64,000 nucleotides of DNA from Psychroflexus torquis ATCC 700755 (GTDB lineage: Bacteria > Bacteroidota > Bacteroidia > Flavobacteriales > Flavobacteriaceae), in the NCBI RefSeq assembly GCF_000153485.2, contig NC_018721.1:1798001-1862000 (forward strand). The letters run 5' to 3'. How positions within the stretch are numbered: the first letter of the stretch is position 1; each line of letters begins with the position of its first letter. The notes under the pieces are model-generated. The model was not told the origin of the DNA, searched no databases, and saw only the letters and a list, made by a program, of their open reading frames with translations. The translations under genes were made by a program, and so were the position numbers. Of the stretch, positions 38,689 to 47,012 are shown in pieces.

Positions 38689-39101
38689 GTAAATTATAAA
38701 GTCGAACCATTACAAAATAAGTTGTCACATAACTTATACCAATTTAGCATTCAAATGTCGTATAAAATCAGTTTCTTTTTCACTTACTAATCGTCATAAA
38801 ATAGAACCATAACTATTGCTATGCTTATATTTTTTTCTTCAATTAAGTAAAAAATAATTCAAATTTTTAATGCAACATTTAAAAACTAAATTGGTATTGG
38901 TGGTTTGTTATCCTAAACTTACCTGAATGCAACTGGCAGGCAGACTTGTTTTAGGATCTAATTGCATTAGTTGATACTATCTCTTGGAGCTTATTTCTAA
39001 CTATACGGTCATAACGTATGCAGATTTTTTATATGATAGTTATTTACTGATTTTTACTACCTCTATTTATGTATTTTTCCGTTATCGACTCCACTACTAT
39101 C
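38689..39101. other. Intergenic stretch with a nested palindromic repeat
   Basis: This region of about 410 bp has no open frame I would call a gene. At about 38910-38973 it contains ATCCTAAA and, about 40 nt later, TTTAGGAT, enclosing a GAATGCAA...CTGGCAGGCAG stretch, then TTGCATTA. The outer arms resemble the ATCCTGAA...TTCAGGAT palindromes that are scattered between genes in Flavobacteriia. The rest is AT-rich with nothing I can identify. Confidence 0.45.
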
Positions 39102-39623
39102 TTATTGATGGTCTTTAGAATTCCCTTTTAAACCTTTTTTTAGTTTTTGATTGTAATCTGACAATTCATCTTCTTCAAAATAACCCCTTTCTATATTTAA
39201 GGCTCTAAATTTCATAAATAAATCAAAGCTATTTCCACCCTCACTAATCCATTCAAATAAGGTGTTTAAAGCAATTTTTAAATGAGTAGATATGTAAGCC
39301 TGTCGGCTATCTGCATTACGCCTTCCTGAATTGTCTATTTTTTTACCAGTTAAAAATATTGTCTTCTCTTCTCTAACAACTTTTCGTAATTCATCATAAG
39401 AGTCCCCTTTTGGTAAGTGATTTTTTAAAATGCCTTGAATCGCATAAAATAATCGATGTGATTCTTTTGGATTTTGTTGATCGTCTGTAAAATCTATATC
39501 ATAAATATTTTCATCAAGATCTTCTTCGAAGCCTAAATCAAAACTTTTATTGTTGTCAGCTTCTTCTGCAAGCCTTTTTATTTCTTCAAAATTTACTCCT
39601 TCTTTCTTATCTTTATCTTTCAT
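39102..39623 (-). CDS. Hypothetical partner protein of the XRE/ImmA gene
   Basis: A 173-residue protein with an acidic, Asp/Glu-rich N-terminal third (NNKSFDLGFEEDLDENIYDI) and a helical C-terminal part (AYISTHLKIALNTLFEWISE). No motif recognised and no signal. It starts 7 bp after the XRE/ImmA stop, so both are on one transcript. The pairing resembles toxin-antitoxin or phage-immunity modules, but I cannot assign a toxin. Confidence 0.6.
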   Translation of the reverse strand: MKDKDKKEGVNFEEIKRLAEEADNNKSFDLGFEEDLDENIYDIDFTDDQQNPKESHRLFYAIQGILKNHLPKGDSYDELRKVVREEKTIFLTGKKIDNSGRRNADSRQAYISTHLKIALNTLFEWISEGGNSFDLFMKFRALNIERGYFEEDELSDYNQKLKKGLKGNSKDHQ

Positions 39624-39630
39624 CTTGTTT

Positions 39631-40824
39631 TTAATTCGATATTGTTTCTAAAACTTTTTTTATTTCCTCTGACGGATCTTCAGAAGTCCAAGTATTTAAT
39701 TTTATAGACTTATAAGCAACTTCTGAAGATATTAGATATTTATTTAATATCGGATAATGTGTCTTTCTCTTAGAGGGATTGTCATGTAGATAGAATCCAT
39801 AAATTATTGATGGATGCACGTTGTTATCTTTAGCGTATTTAGATACTACTAAGTGAGTCTTTATATTCGGAAATATAAAATCCATTTTTTCATCAGCAAA
39901 CAACATTGTTCTAGCAAAGTGATTTGCCCTATCTTCATTTAATAACAATAAATCTGGATGACCTGTTAGATGGTATTTGTTCGTTCTTAAATCCTCTAAG
40001 TCATACATAATATGACACAACTCATGAAAAAGCGTGAACCAAAGCATATCATATCTGTTATAGTAATCTGTTAAAACGATACATGGTTTATTGTTTACAA
40101 TAAACGTTGCTCCTTTAACTGATGTTTTAGTTACATGTTTTTGCACAATCACACTAACTCCTACAATATATAAAGCACGAATCACGGTGAGTAAACCGTT
40201 TTTTTCCAATCTAGTATACGGTCTTATTTTCGGGATTAATTTTTTAAAATCATTAAAATCAAATTCATTTGGATTATTTATAGCTTGTAAATTGTTATAA
40301 GCGGATTTAACCCAAAAATCATTCATTAGATCACTTCCAGATCTTTTTCCTTTACTAAATAAGGGTTGTGCAACGTAGGTTGTATAATCAAAAATAGAAG
40401 GTATTTTGAAGTAAGATATAATACGTTTTTCTATTAACTTGAAATCTGTTTTAGATTTAATAAAGCCCATCTTTTTAAGACCTTCTAAATCGAAATTTCT
40501 AACTATATAGTTCGCTTTTCGATTGTCCTCAATTTCTGAAATATACTCCGGCTCTAAAGATGAAACATACACCTTAACAGTGTCCTCTATATTCAAATCT
40601 AAAAAATTACTAATCTTTATTATAGAAATTAAATCAACTTTTTTGCTGTCACCATTTATGATTCTAGACATAGTGTCTTTATTGATACCGATAAGGGATG
40701 ATAATTGTCTATCTGAAGATATAAATAACAATTTTTTTTTTTCATCAAACAAGTCTTTAAGGGTCTTTTGACCGCTAATCCCTAGAAGGTCATAAATTGC
40801 TGATAAATCGGCGTTTTTTTGCAT
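39631..40824 (-). CDS. XRE regulator fused to ImmA/IrrE-like metallopeptidase
   Basis: A 397-residue two-domain protein. Residues about 36-88 are a helix-turn-helix of XRE type (SDRQLSSLIGINKDTMSRII). The second half is an ImmA/IrrE-type peptidase domain with the zinc motif HELCH at 267-271 and a downstream Glu in an NEDRANHFAR-like segment. Such fusions act as antitoxin-like or stress-response regulators that cleave a repressor or partner. A palindrome 3 bp upstream of the start suggests autoregulation. Confidence 0.88.
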   Translation of the reverse strand: MQKNADLSAIYDLLGISGQKTLKDLFDEKKKLLFISSDRQLSSLIGINKDTMSRIINGDSKKVDLISIIKISNFLDLNIEDTVKVYVSSLEPEYISEIEDNRKANYIVRNFDLEGLKKMGFIKSKTDFKLIEKRIISYFKIPSIFDYTTYVAQPLFSKGKRSGSDLMNDFWVKSAYNNLQAINNPNEFDFNDFKKLIPKIRPYTRLEKNGLLTVIRALYIVGVSVIVQKHVTKTSVKGATFIVNNKPCIVLTDYYNRYDMLWFTLFHELCHIMYDLEDLRTNKYHLTGHPDLLLLNEDRANHFARTMLFADEKMDFIFPNIKTHLVVSKYAKDNNVHPSIIYGFYLHDNPSKRKTHYPILNKYLISSEVAYKSIKLNTWTSEDPSEEIKKVLETISN

Positions 40825-40826
40825 AA

Positions 40827-40844
40827 TGTCTCATTATTGAGACA
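40827..40844. promoter_or_regulatory. Operator-like palindrome O1 upstream of XRE/ImmA
   Basis: TGTCTCA TTAT TGAGACA is a perfect inverted repeat with 7-bp arms and a 4-bp spacer, 3 bp before the start codon at 40824. The position over the ribosome-binding region fits autorepression by the encoded XRE domain. Confidence 0.6.
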
Positions 40845-40880
40845 CAAAAGTACTAAATAAAACTTAATAAATTTACACTT

Positions 40881-40898
40881 TGTATCAAAAATGAGATT
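40881..40898. promoter_or_regulatory. Degenerate operator-like palindrome O2
   Basis: TGTATCA AAAA TGAGATT has the same size and spacing as O1 and matches 11 of its 14 arm bases (6 of 7 and 5 of 7). It starts 54 bp from O1, about five helical turns. A likely second, weaker binding site. Confidence 0.45.
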
Positions 40899-41064
40899 AT
40901 TTTATTAACTGGCTATAAGTTATTCTTTTCTCTAAATTAGTAAGCAATAGTTTAAATCTAACTGTTTTGATGTTGGTAAATAAATTATATCTAAAGACAA
41001 ACTCGTCAACATATAACTGTAAGTGTTTTAAGATTTAAAATAATACACGATAAGTATACCTCGC

Positions 41065-42480
41065 CTATTCTACAGAAATTAGAATATCATCCAGTTCATA
41101 AGTTCCATCACTAGCTTCAGCACCGCTGCCTATATATCTGAAGGCGATATAGCCATCTCCTTCAAAACAGGACATATCTACAAGTCCAGAACTGACCCAG
41201 TCTGCAAAAAATTGATCATCTTGAACGATCTCTGCATCTAAAATACTTGCCCAATTTGCTGCAGAGACGCCTTCTTCTGTTCCGTCCCAGTCAACAGAAT
41301 AAAGAACCTGTAATACGCTTTCATCGGAAAAGCTGTTGGAAGTTTTAAATTCTAATGTGACTTTGGAATTGGCCTCTACAGGGATTTCTGGAGTAATCAA
41401 CCAAGACACATTGGTGACATCCCCAGAGTTAAATGAACCGGCTCTCGCCGATATTCCTAAAGACTGGTTAGTCCCATTATCTAAAAAAGCTTCCCAAGCT
41501 TCAGAACCCGATTCTATATAATTGGTCCAGCCAGGAATACTCAGGGGATTATTGGTGTTTTGGTCTTCAAAATCTACAGTGATGAATTCCATTGCTGCTG
41601 GAATAGCAGCGATTCCACAAGAAAACACAAGGGGATCACAGCGTTCTCCTACCATATCCACATCTTCAGGAGAATTGATATAAAACGTAAAAAACTCACC
41701 GAGGAAATCTCGTGTAACAATCCCTTTCAAGCTACCAGACCCAGGAGGTAGAGAAAGCCCTTTAAAATCGGAGAAGGTACTTGTACTAAACATAAGTTCT
41801 GCAGAACTTACGCAGCTTTCCAAACTCCTTTCTCCATTAAATTCATCTTGTGTCTCGGAAGCATATGTTGTAGAGGTATTGTTCAAGAAGTAAATACTTG
41901 AAAATTGAACATCCGTAAGCTCAACATAAGTGTTCGCATCCGTAAACACCAGTTCTGATATCTCTTTTTGAGTGGCGACAACTTGTGCGGTCATGGTATC
42001 TCTTATAATATGATCTTCTACAAAAGATTCTGGAATTGTTCCAACAGTACTCCCATTTATCACTCCCAATCTGGGTTCACTACCTTCTCTCTGACCTAAA
42101 GTAAGACCATCCAGTTTAATATATACCTTTCTTCCAAAGTTATATTTTGTAAACAAGGGACTAAGATCTACTTGCACAGCAATACCATAAGTAGGAGCTT
42201 CTGGCTTATCTTGGACAATGAGCTCTCTAAAGAAATTCCCACCTTCATCGTTCGACACGACATAGGCTTCAGCAAAATTATTCGTTGCCTCAAACGTAAA
42301 GAGGCTGTCGTTTTGAGCTAGAACTCCAGCTAGAGAAGCTAAACTTATAATGTTACCCTCTATTTCCGGAGGGGTTTCCAAAAACTGAGGTGCATTATAA
42401 TCATCATCTTCTACACAAGAAGAAAAGAATAGGAGCGTCCCTAAGCAAAGGAATATCAAATTTGTTTTTATCGGTTTCAT
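41065..42480 (-). CDS. DUF5689 surface lipoprotein
   Basis: A 471-residue lipoprotein: LFFSSC near residue 22 is the lipobox, followed by acidic residues (VEDDD) that fit surface export in Bacteroidota. Residues 40-290 match the DUF5689 theme (YVVSNDEGGNFFRELIVQD; KVYIKLDGLTLGQ), and the C-terminal 170 residues resemble a choice-of-anchor/jelly-roll domain (VTVDFEDQ-like start, ending AFRYIGSGAEASDGTYELDD). It lies 20 bp after the TonB receptor in one transcript, so it is likely its ligand-binding partner. Confidence 0.85.
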   Translation of the reverse strand: MKPIKTNLIFLCLGTLLFFSSCVEDDDYNAPQFLETPPEIEGNIISLASLAGVLAQNDSLFTFEATNNFAEAYVVSNDEGGNFFRELIVQDKPEAPTYGIAVQVDLSPLFTKYNFGRKVYIKLDGLTLGQREGSEPRLGVINGSTVGTIPESFVEDHIIRDTMTAQVVATQKEISELVFTDANTYVELTDVQFSSIYFLNNTSTTYASETQDEFNGERSLESCVSSAELMFSTSTFSDFKGLSLPPGSGSLKGIVTRDFLGEFFTFYINSPEDVDMVGERCDPLVFSCGIAAIPAAMEFITVDFEDQNTNNPLSIPGWTNYIESGSEAWEAFLDNGTNQSLGISARAGSFNSGDVTNVSWLITPEIPVEANSKVTLEFKTSNSFSDESVLQVLYSVDWDGTEEGVSAANWASILDAEIVQDDQFFADWVSSGLVDMSCFEGDGYIAFRYIGSGAEASDGTYELDDILISVE

Positions 42481-42500
42481 CAGTCTGTCTTTTTATACTT

Positions 42501-45374
42501 TTAGAATCTTATGTATGTGCTTAAATAATAGGTAGTCCCGAAGCCAAAGAAGTACCGGTTACCAAATAGAGGTCCATTTTCCCGATTGAGATCTTCGCCT
42601 CTGCTTCTATAATTACTCGTTCTAGATTGTTCGAATCCTCCTGTTTTGTAGTCTTGATCTAGCACATTATTGACCACTGCAAAAAAACCTACGAAGTAAT
42701 CTTTCACTTTCCAAGATTTCCCACCTATCATATTCACGAGCATATAGTCATCAAAGCGTTCCTGCTTTAAAATATCCTTAGCTAGAACTTCATCATAATC
42801 ATTATAAAGAATTCCATCGGTATCCAAAGCAAAATTATCAGATCGTAAAAGTCCACTTGGACTTATATAGGTATGAGAAAAGTGATTGACAGTGACGCCA
42901 AAATTCCAATATTGAGGATCTCGGTACTCAAAACCCAATTGGAATACACGTTCTGGACCACTAGGAACTCTCACATTTTTTAACTCGGTTTTACCATCGC
43001 CAAACCTCAGCTTCGCCTCTGGAAAGTTCTGACTGGACAAATACAAATTTGGATTACTATCGTAAATGTAGTGCCCAAAAGAGCCTGCTGCCTTAAGAGT
43101 TAATGTTGTGAGAACTTTAGCTTCTACACCAAATTCAGCCCCATAATGCAACCTGTCAATACCCGTCATGACTTCCTGCACAAAAGCATTATTTTGATTG
43201 TTAGCCACGGGTAGACCTGTTAATTCTTCTGTATAATAAAACCCAACATTGGTTTCATCTTGAAACCCAGTATAAAACCCCGTGATGCGCCCACTTATAA
43301 TTGGAGATTTATAAATATAACTGAGATCTGCAGATTGAATTTTCACCTCCGTTATACCTTCAACTACATCTCCATTTTGTCTGGCGTTGCTGTAGGAATT
43401 CTGCAAAGTAGGTGCATTTTGAAAGTAAGCCGCATTTAGAGTAAAAACATGTCTTCCCGTTAACCTAAAAGTCGTGCCTCCTTTTAGAGCATAGGTTGTG
43501 AAATCCAATTCTTCTCCAAGACCAAAAGAACGATCTCCTGAGAAAAATCCATTTTCATATAAGCCTGTTCTTTGATAGGTTGTCTTCCCAAAGCTTAAGC
43601 CCGTGTAAAAATCTATACGTTTATATTGAAGTTGAGCTTGAGCAAACACATCATAAACTTCTGCATCTACCTTATAATTGTATTTATAACGTTCTCCTTC
43701 TAAAACAAGGCGATTAGGATTTCTGAGATCACTCTGAGCCAAATCTGTTCCTATCCCAGTAATCAATGCACTTTCCTCAGCAAAAAAATCTACATCTAAA
43801 TAGTGGTCTCCGCCTAACAGATCTTCTAGCTGAGCAAAGTTTTCACTCTCGAGCTTCCTGTAGTTTAACCGACCATTAAGTGTTATATTTTCGGCTAATT
43901 TTACATCCAAAATAGTATTAGCCATGACTTGTTTGTCTTCAACACGATCGGATTGAATAGCATAAGTAGAATTTCCACCCCTATTTTGATTTAAGAAATT
44001 GGCAAAGTAAAGATCCTCCCATTGAAACTGACCATCGTTTTGAAACTCCCGCTGAGCTAAAAAAGCCCCTTGATAATCTAGTGGGGTCGGGTTAGGATCT
44101 CTTAAATAATAGCTTGGTAAGTTTTGATAATAAATAGGCGAAGGATTTCTTGCCCCGCCTAAATAGGCTTGTTCACCAGTATTAGGATCTGTAAATAATC
44201 GCGTGCCGCCGTTTTCTACGCGAGTGGTAGAGAAGAATCCAAATTGGTAGCCCACATTGGTATTTAAAGAAATATTATCGGCAATATCCCAATAGTGATT
44301 CAGCATAAAAACAGGCTCTTCGGTCTTACGAATTCTAGAATTGCGCTGAGCACCATCAAAGCTTCCCCAATTCGGATTGTATTCTATACCTTTTAAGTTG
44401 ACAACTTCCTGAGTCACCGCCGTTCCTAATCCTCTTCTGTTGGGAGCATAAAAGCCTGTAAAATTGAGACTATGCTTATCATTAATTTGGTTTTCAACAG
44501 AAAGAGAAATAGAATTGGCATCGTATAAGGTTCCTTCTCTAAAGCCTTCCTCGCCATAACGTCTAGACAGCAAAACTGAATAGGACCAACCGCCATTGAG
44601 TAAACCAGAATTATAACTTCCCATAATTCTGCCCTGATAGCTTCTGTTGGAACTTGCGAAAGACACGCGCCCACCCTTTCTCATTTTGGAGGCTCTCATC
44701 ATAATATTAGATACCCCAGCTACATCCCCAATGGTGTAATCGCTTGCTTCTGTGTTTTTTGAAAACACCCGATTTCTTTGCACATCGTTAAGTCCTCCCC
44801 AGTTCGCCCAATTGGGCCTTCCAGAAAACTGCTTGTTCATTTCCAAGCCATTAATTAGTAATTTACCATTGGCGTTATCTAAGCCTCTTGGGTTAAAAAA
44901 GGCAGCACTAAAATCAAATGCTGCAGCTCTTAAGTAGGTATCTTGAGACGAGGCTAAAAGACCAGAAATATTAAAAGAACTCGCATCGTCTCCGTCCAAC
45001 TCATCATCGGATAAAGAAATGGTGCTTATTTGTCTGTTTTCCTCGCTTAAATCAATAGTGAGATAAATCTCACCAAGGTCTAGTAGTTCTCCTTCATTGA
45101 TGATGATCGGAAATCGTTTAGACTCATAATTAGTGGAATTTACAGCCAAAATTTGCTCCCCTAAAGGCAAATCTTGAGAAACAAACGTAAATCTTCCTTG
45201 TTCATCGGTCAGTACTTTTATGCCCATCCCTTCAATAGAGATAGTTATCCCAGGGAGTGGCTGTTCTGTATCCATTTCTAAAATTGTGCCTTTAACATCA
45301 GTTTGCTGAGCAGTAGCAACTATTCCCATTAAGATAAGGGGAAATACATAAAACAGTAAATGAAATCTAAACAT
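42501..45374 (-). CDS. TonB-dependent receptor with carboxypeptidase-like domain
   Basis: A 957-residue outer-membrane receptor. The signal peptide ends GIVATAQ. Residues 25-110 form a CarboxypepD_reg-like domain (GTILEMDTEQPLPGITISIE), then a plug (NPRGLDNANGKLLINGLEM) and a 22-strand barrel ending TYYLSTYIRF with a terminal Phe. It imports an unknown large ligand using TonB energy. It forms a pair with the DUF5689 lipoprotein; an endonuclease/phosphatase-family lipoprotein is divergent from it. Confidence 0.93.
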   Translation of the reverse strand: MFRFHLLFYVFPLILMGIVATAQQTDVKGTILEMDTEQPLPGITISIEGMGIKVLTDEQGRFTFVSQDLPLGEQILAVNSTNYESKRFPIIINEGELLDLGEIYLTIDLSEENRQISTISLSDDELDGDDASSFNISGLLASSQDTYLRAAAFDFSAAFFNPRGLDNANGKLLINGLEMNKQFSGRPNWANWGGLNDVQRNRVFSKNTEASDYTIGDVAGVSNIMMRASKMRKGGRVSFASSNRSYQGRIMGSYNSGLLNGGWSYSVLLSRRYGEEGFREGTLYDANSISLSVENQINDKHSLNFTGFYAPNRRGLGTAVTQEVVNLKGIEYNPNWGSFDGAQRNSRIRKTEEPVFMLNHYWDIADNISLNTNVGYQFGFFSTTRVENGGTRLFTDPNTGEQAYLGGARNPSPIYYQNLPSYYLRDPNPTPLDYQGAFLAQREFQNDGQFQWEDLYFANFLNQNRGGNSTYAIQSDRVEDKQVMANTILDVKLAENITLNGRLNYRKLESENFAQLEDLLGGDHYLDVDFFAEESALITGIGTDLAQSDLRNPNRLVLEGERYKYNYKVDAEVYDVFAQAQLQYKRIDFYTGLSFGKTTYQRTGLYENGFFSGDRSFGLGEELDFTTYALKGGTTFRLTGRHVFTLNAAYFQNAPTLQNSYSNARQNGDVVEGITEVKIQSADLSYIYKSPIISGRITGFYTGFQDETNVGFYYTEELTGLPVANNQNNAFVQEVMTGIDRLHYGAEFGVEAKVLTTLTLKAAGSFGHYIYDSNPNLYLSSQNFPEAKLRFGDGKTELKNVRVPSGPERVFQLGFEYRDPQYWNFGVTVNHFSHTYISPSGLLRSDNFALDTDGILYNDYDEVLAKDILKQERFDDYMLVNMIGGKSWKVKDYFVGFFAVVNNVLDQDYKTGGFEQSRTSNYRSRGEDLNRENGPLFGNRYFFGFGTTYYLSTYIRF

Positions 45375-45496
45375 AACCGTCTATTATATATTAAAGTTAA
45401 CATAAGTCTATTTATATAATGCAACTATTTAAATAAAAAAATATGTTATTTTTATATTTAAAACATATACTATACTTTATGTGTAATAAGTATGAG

Positions 45497-46609
45497 ATGA
45501 TTTCAAATCAGAAATTTCGAGGTCTTTTTTTGGGATTTATAGTCCTTTTGTCTAGCTGTTCTTCGGTGCAGAAGACAACGCCAACATCTCAAGAATCAGA
45601 AGAATTCCTTATCAATACTATAGGGTTTTACAATTTGGAAAATTTATTCGACACTGAAGATGACCCTACTAAATTTGATGAAAGTTCTCCCCTTATGGAA
45701 ATCGCAGAAGGTGAACGCGAGACCATCTACAGAGCAAAAGTCGCAAATATGGCTAAGGTCATTGCTGACTTAGGGTCTGAAGTCACAGGAAAACCGCCGG
45801 CGGTGATTGGCGTATGTGAAGTTGAAAACTTTAACGTGTTGCAAGATCTAGTTAACGACCACTCCTTATCTGGCTACGATTACGGGATTATACATTACAA
45901 CTCGCCAGATGCCAGGAGTATCGACGTCGCCTTGCTTTATAGAAAAAGTATATTCAGACCCATCCACTCCAAAGCCCACGAACTCGTGTTGTATAGCGAT
46001 ATCGATAGGACCAAACGGAAGTATACCAGAGATCAGCTTTATGTTAAGGGGAAATTGGACGGTGAGGAGATGCATTTTATCGTAAATCACTGGCCCTCTA
46101 GAAGAGGAGGCGAAAAACGCAGCCGCCCCAACCGAGTAAACGCTGCTAAACTCACTAAAAAAATTAAAGATTCTATACAAACCCAAGACCCCTATGCGAA
46201 AATCCTAATTATGGGAGATTTTAATGATGGCCCTTACAACGAAAGTATAAAAGAGGTTTTAGAGGCACAGGAATTTTCTGAAAATTTAGGAATAAGAGGG
46301 CTTTATAATCCCCTTGAAAAGCTCTTTAAAAAAGGCATAGGCACCATCGCTTGGAGAGATACCTGGGATCTCTTTGATATGATTCTGGTCTCGAGACCCT
46401 TAATTCACACCACCGATTATTCAAGCTATACGCTTTACCAGGCTAATATTTTTAATCCGTATTATCTACAAAATCCAAAAGGCCGCTTTAAAGGCTACCC
46501 CTTTCGCTCCTTTGCCGATGGTGGATTTACCAATGGCTATAGTGACCACTTTCCGGTCTACTTATATCTGATTAAGAAAAAACCAACAGAACCCTTGCCT
46601 TCAGACTAG
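45497..46609 (+). CDS. Endonuclease/exonuclease/phosphatase-family lipoprotein
   Basis: About 370 residues. A lipobox (LSSC, then SS) ends the signal; ATG 45497 places this signal properly at the N-terminus, whereas 45443 adds 18 residues. The EEP fold shows GFYNLENLFDTEDDP, a VGVCEVEN metal-ligand glutamate, the NHWPSRRGGEKRSRPNRVNA motif, MGDFND and the terminal SDHFPV. Members of this extracellular group are DNases or phosphoesterases. It is divergent from the TonB/DUF5689 pair, and relatives often link them, suggesting joint use of phosphate or nucleic acid. Confidence 0.9.
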   Translation: MISNQKFRGLFLGFIVLLSSCSSVQKTTPTSQESEEFLINTIGFYNLENLFDTEDDPTKFDESSPLMEIAEGERETIYRAKVANMAKVIADLGSEVTGKPPAVIGVCEVENFNVLQDLVNDHSLSGYDYGIIHYNSPDARSIDVALLYRKSIFRPIHSKAHELVLYSDIDRTKRKYTRDQLYVKGKLDGEEMHFIVNHWPSRRGGEKRSRPNRVNAAKLTKKIKDSIQTQDPYAKILIMGDFNDGPYNESIKEVLEAQEFSENLGIRGLYNPLEKLFKKGIGTIAWRDTWDLFDMILVSRPLIHTTDYSSYTLYQANIFNPYYLQNPKGRFKGYPFRSFADGGFTNGYSDHFPVYLYLIKKKPTEPLPSD

Positions 46610-46663
46610 AATTTCTATACCATAGTTCGTGTTGGTTTTTATATTCAGTTCAAATTTTTCAAT

Positions 46664-46671
46664 TAACTTTG
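46664..46671 (+). promoter_or_regulatory. -7 promoter box of tRNA-Arg
   Basis: TAACTTTG fits TAnnTTTG and lies about 20 bp before the mature tRNA 5' end at 46691. Confidence 0.45.
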
Positions 46672-46690
46672 GAAATTCTAAACCTACAAT

Positions 46691-46762
46691 AGCTCCGTAG
46701 TTCAATGGATAGAACAAAAGTTTCCTAAACTTTAGATCTAAGTTCGATTCTTAGCGGAGCTA
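46691..46762 (+). tRNA. tRNA-Arg (anticodon CCT)
   Basis: It folds by hand into a full cloverleaf of 72 nt: acceptor AGCTCCG/CGGAGCT (7 perfect pairs), D-arm GTTC/GAAC, anticodon stem AAAGT/ACTTT with loop TTCCTAA (anticodon CCT), T-arm CTAAG/CTTAG with loop TTCGATT, and discriminator A. CCA is not encoded. A T-run follows directly (46764-46770). Confidence 0.93.
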
Positions 46763-47012
46763 CTTTTTTTGAATTGAAACTTTTTATATAGCGGACTATT
46801 TTATTAGTTTATTCGAAAACAAGCTACCACAGTTATTGTCTCTCAACATCAGGAAAGCATATTTGTCATAATGAAGCCGACGTTTGGCTAAGAATGGTCG
46901 TCGTCTGCGGGCTTCAAACTTTTCAAGTTTCAAGAAAGTTGAAGCGGGCTACAACCCTTTAATTTAATTCTGTTTCGGCTATTTTTTTTATACATTGTTC
47001 TACACTGGCTTT
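46763..47012. other. Structured intergenic region downstream of sbcC
   Basis: 250 bp with no gene. From about 46883 it contains GAAGCC, then GGGCTTC about 40 nt later, and a second nested pair in TTTCAAGTTTCAAGAAAGTT, with ACAACATC at the sbcC stop. This hairpin-rich block right after a minus-strand gene resembles the spacers described further right (the long repeats), but I cannot align it with them. Confidence 0.35.

Noticed and set aside
46691-46762. tRNA-Arg as the attachment site of an integrated island
   Set aside because: I found no second copy of the tRNA 3' end and no integrase gene in the window.
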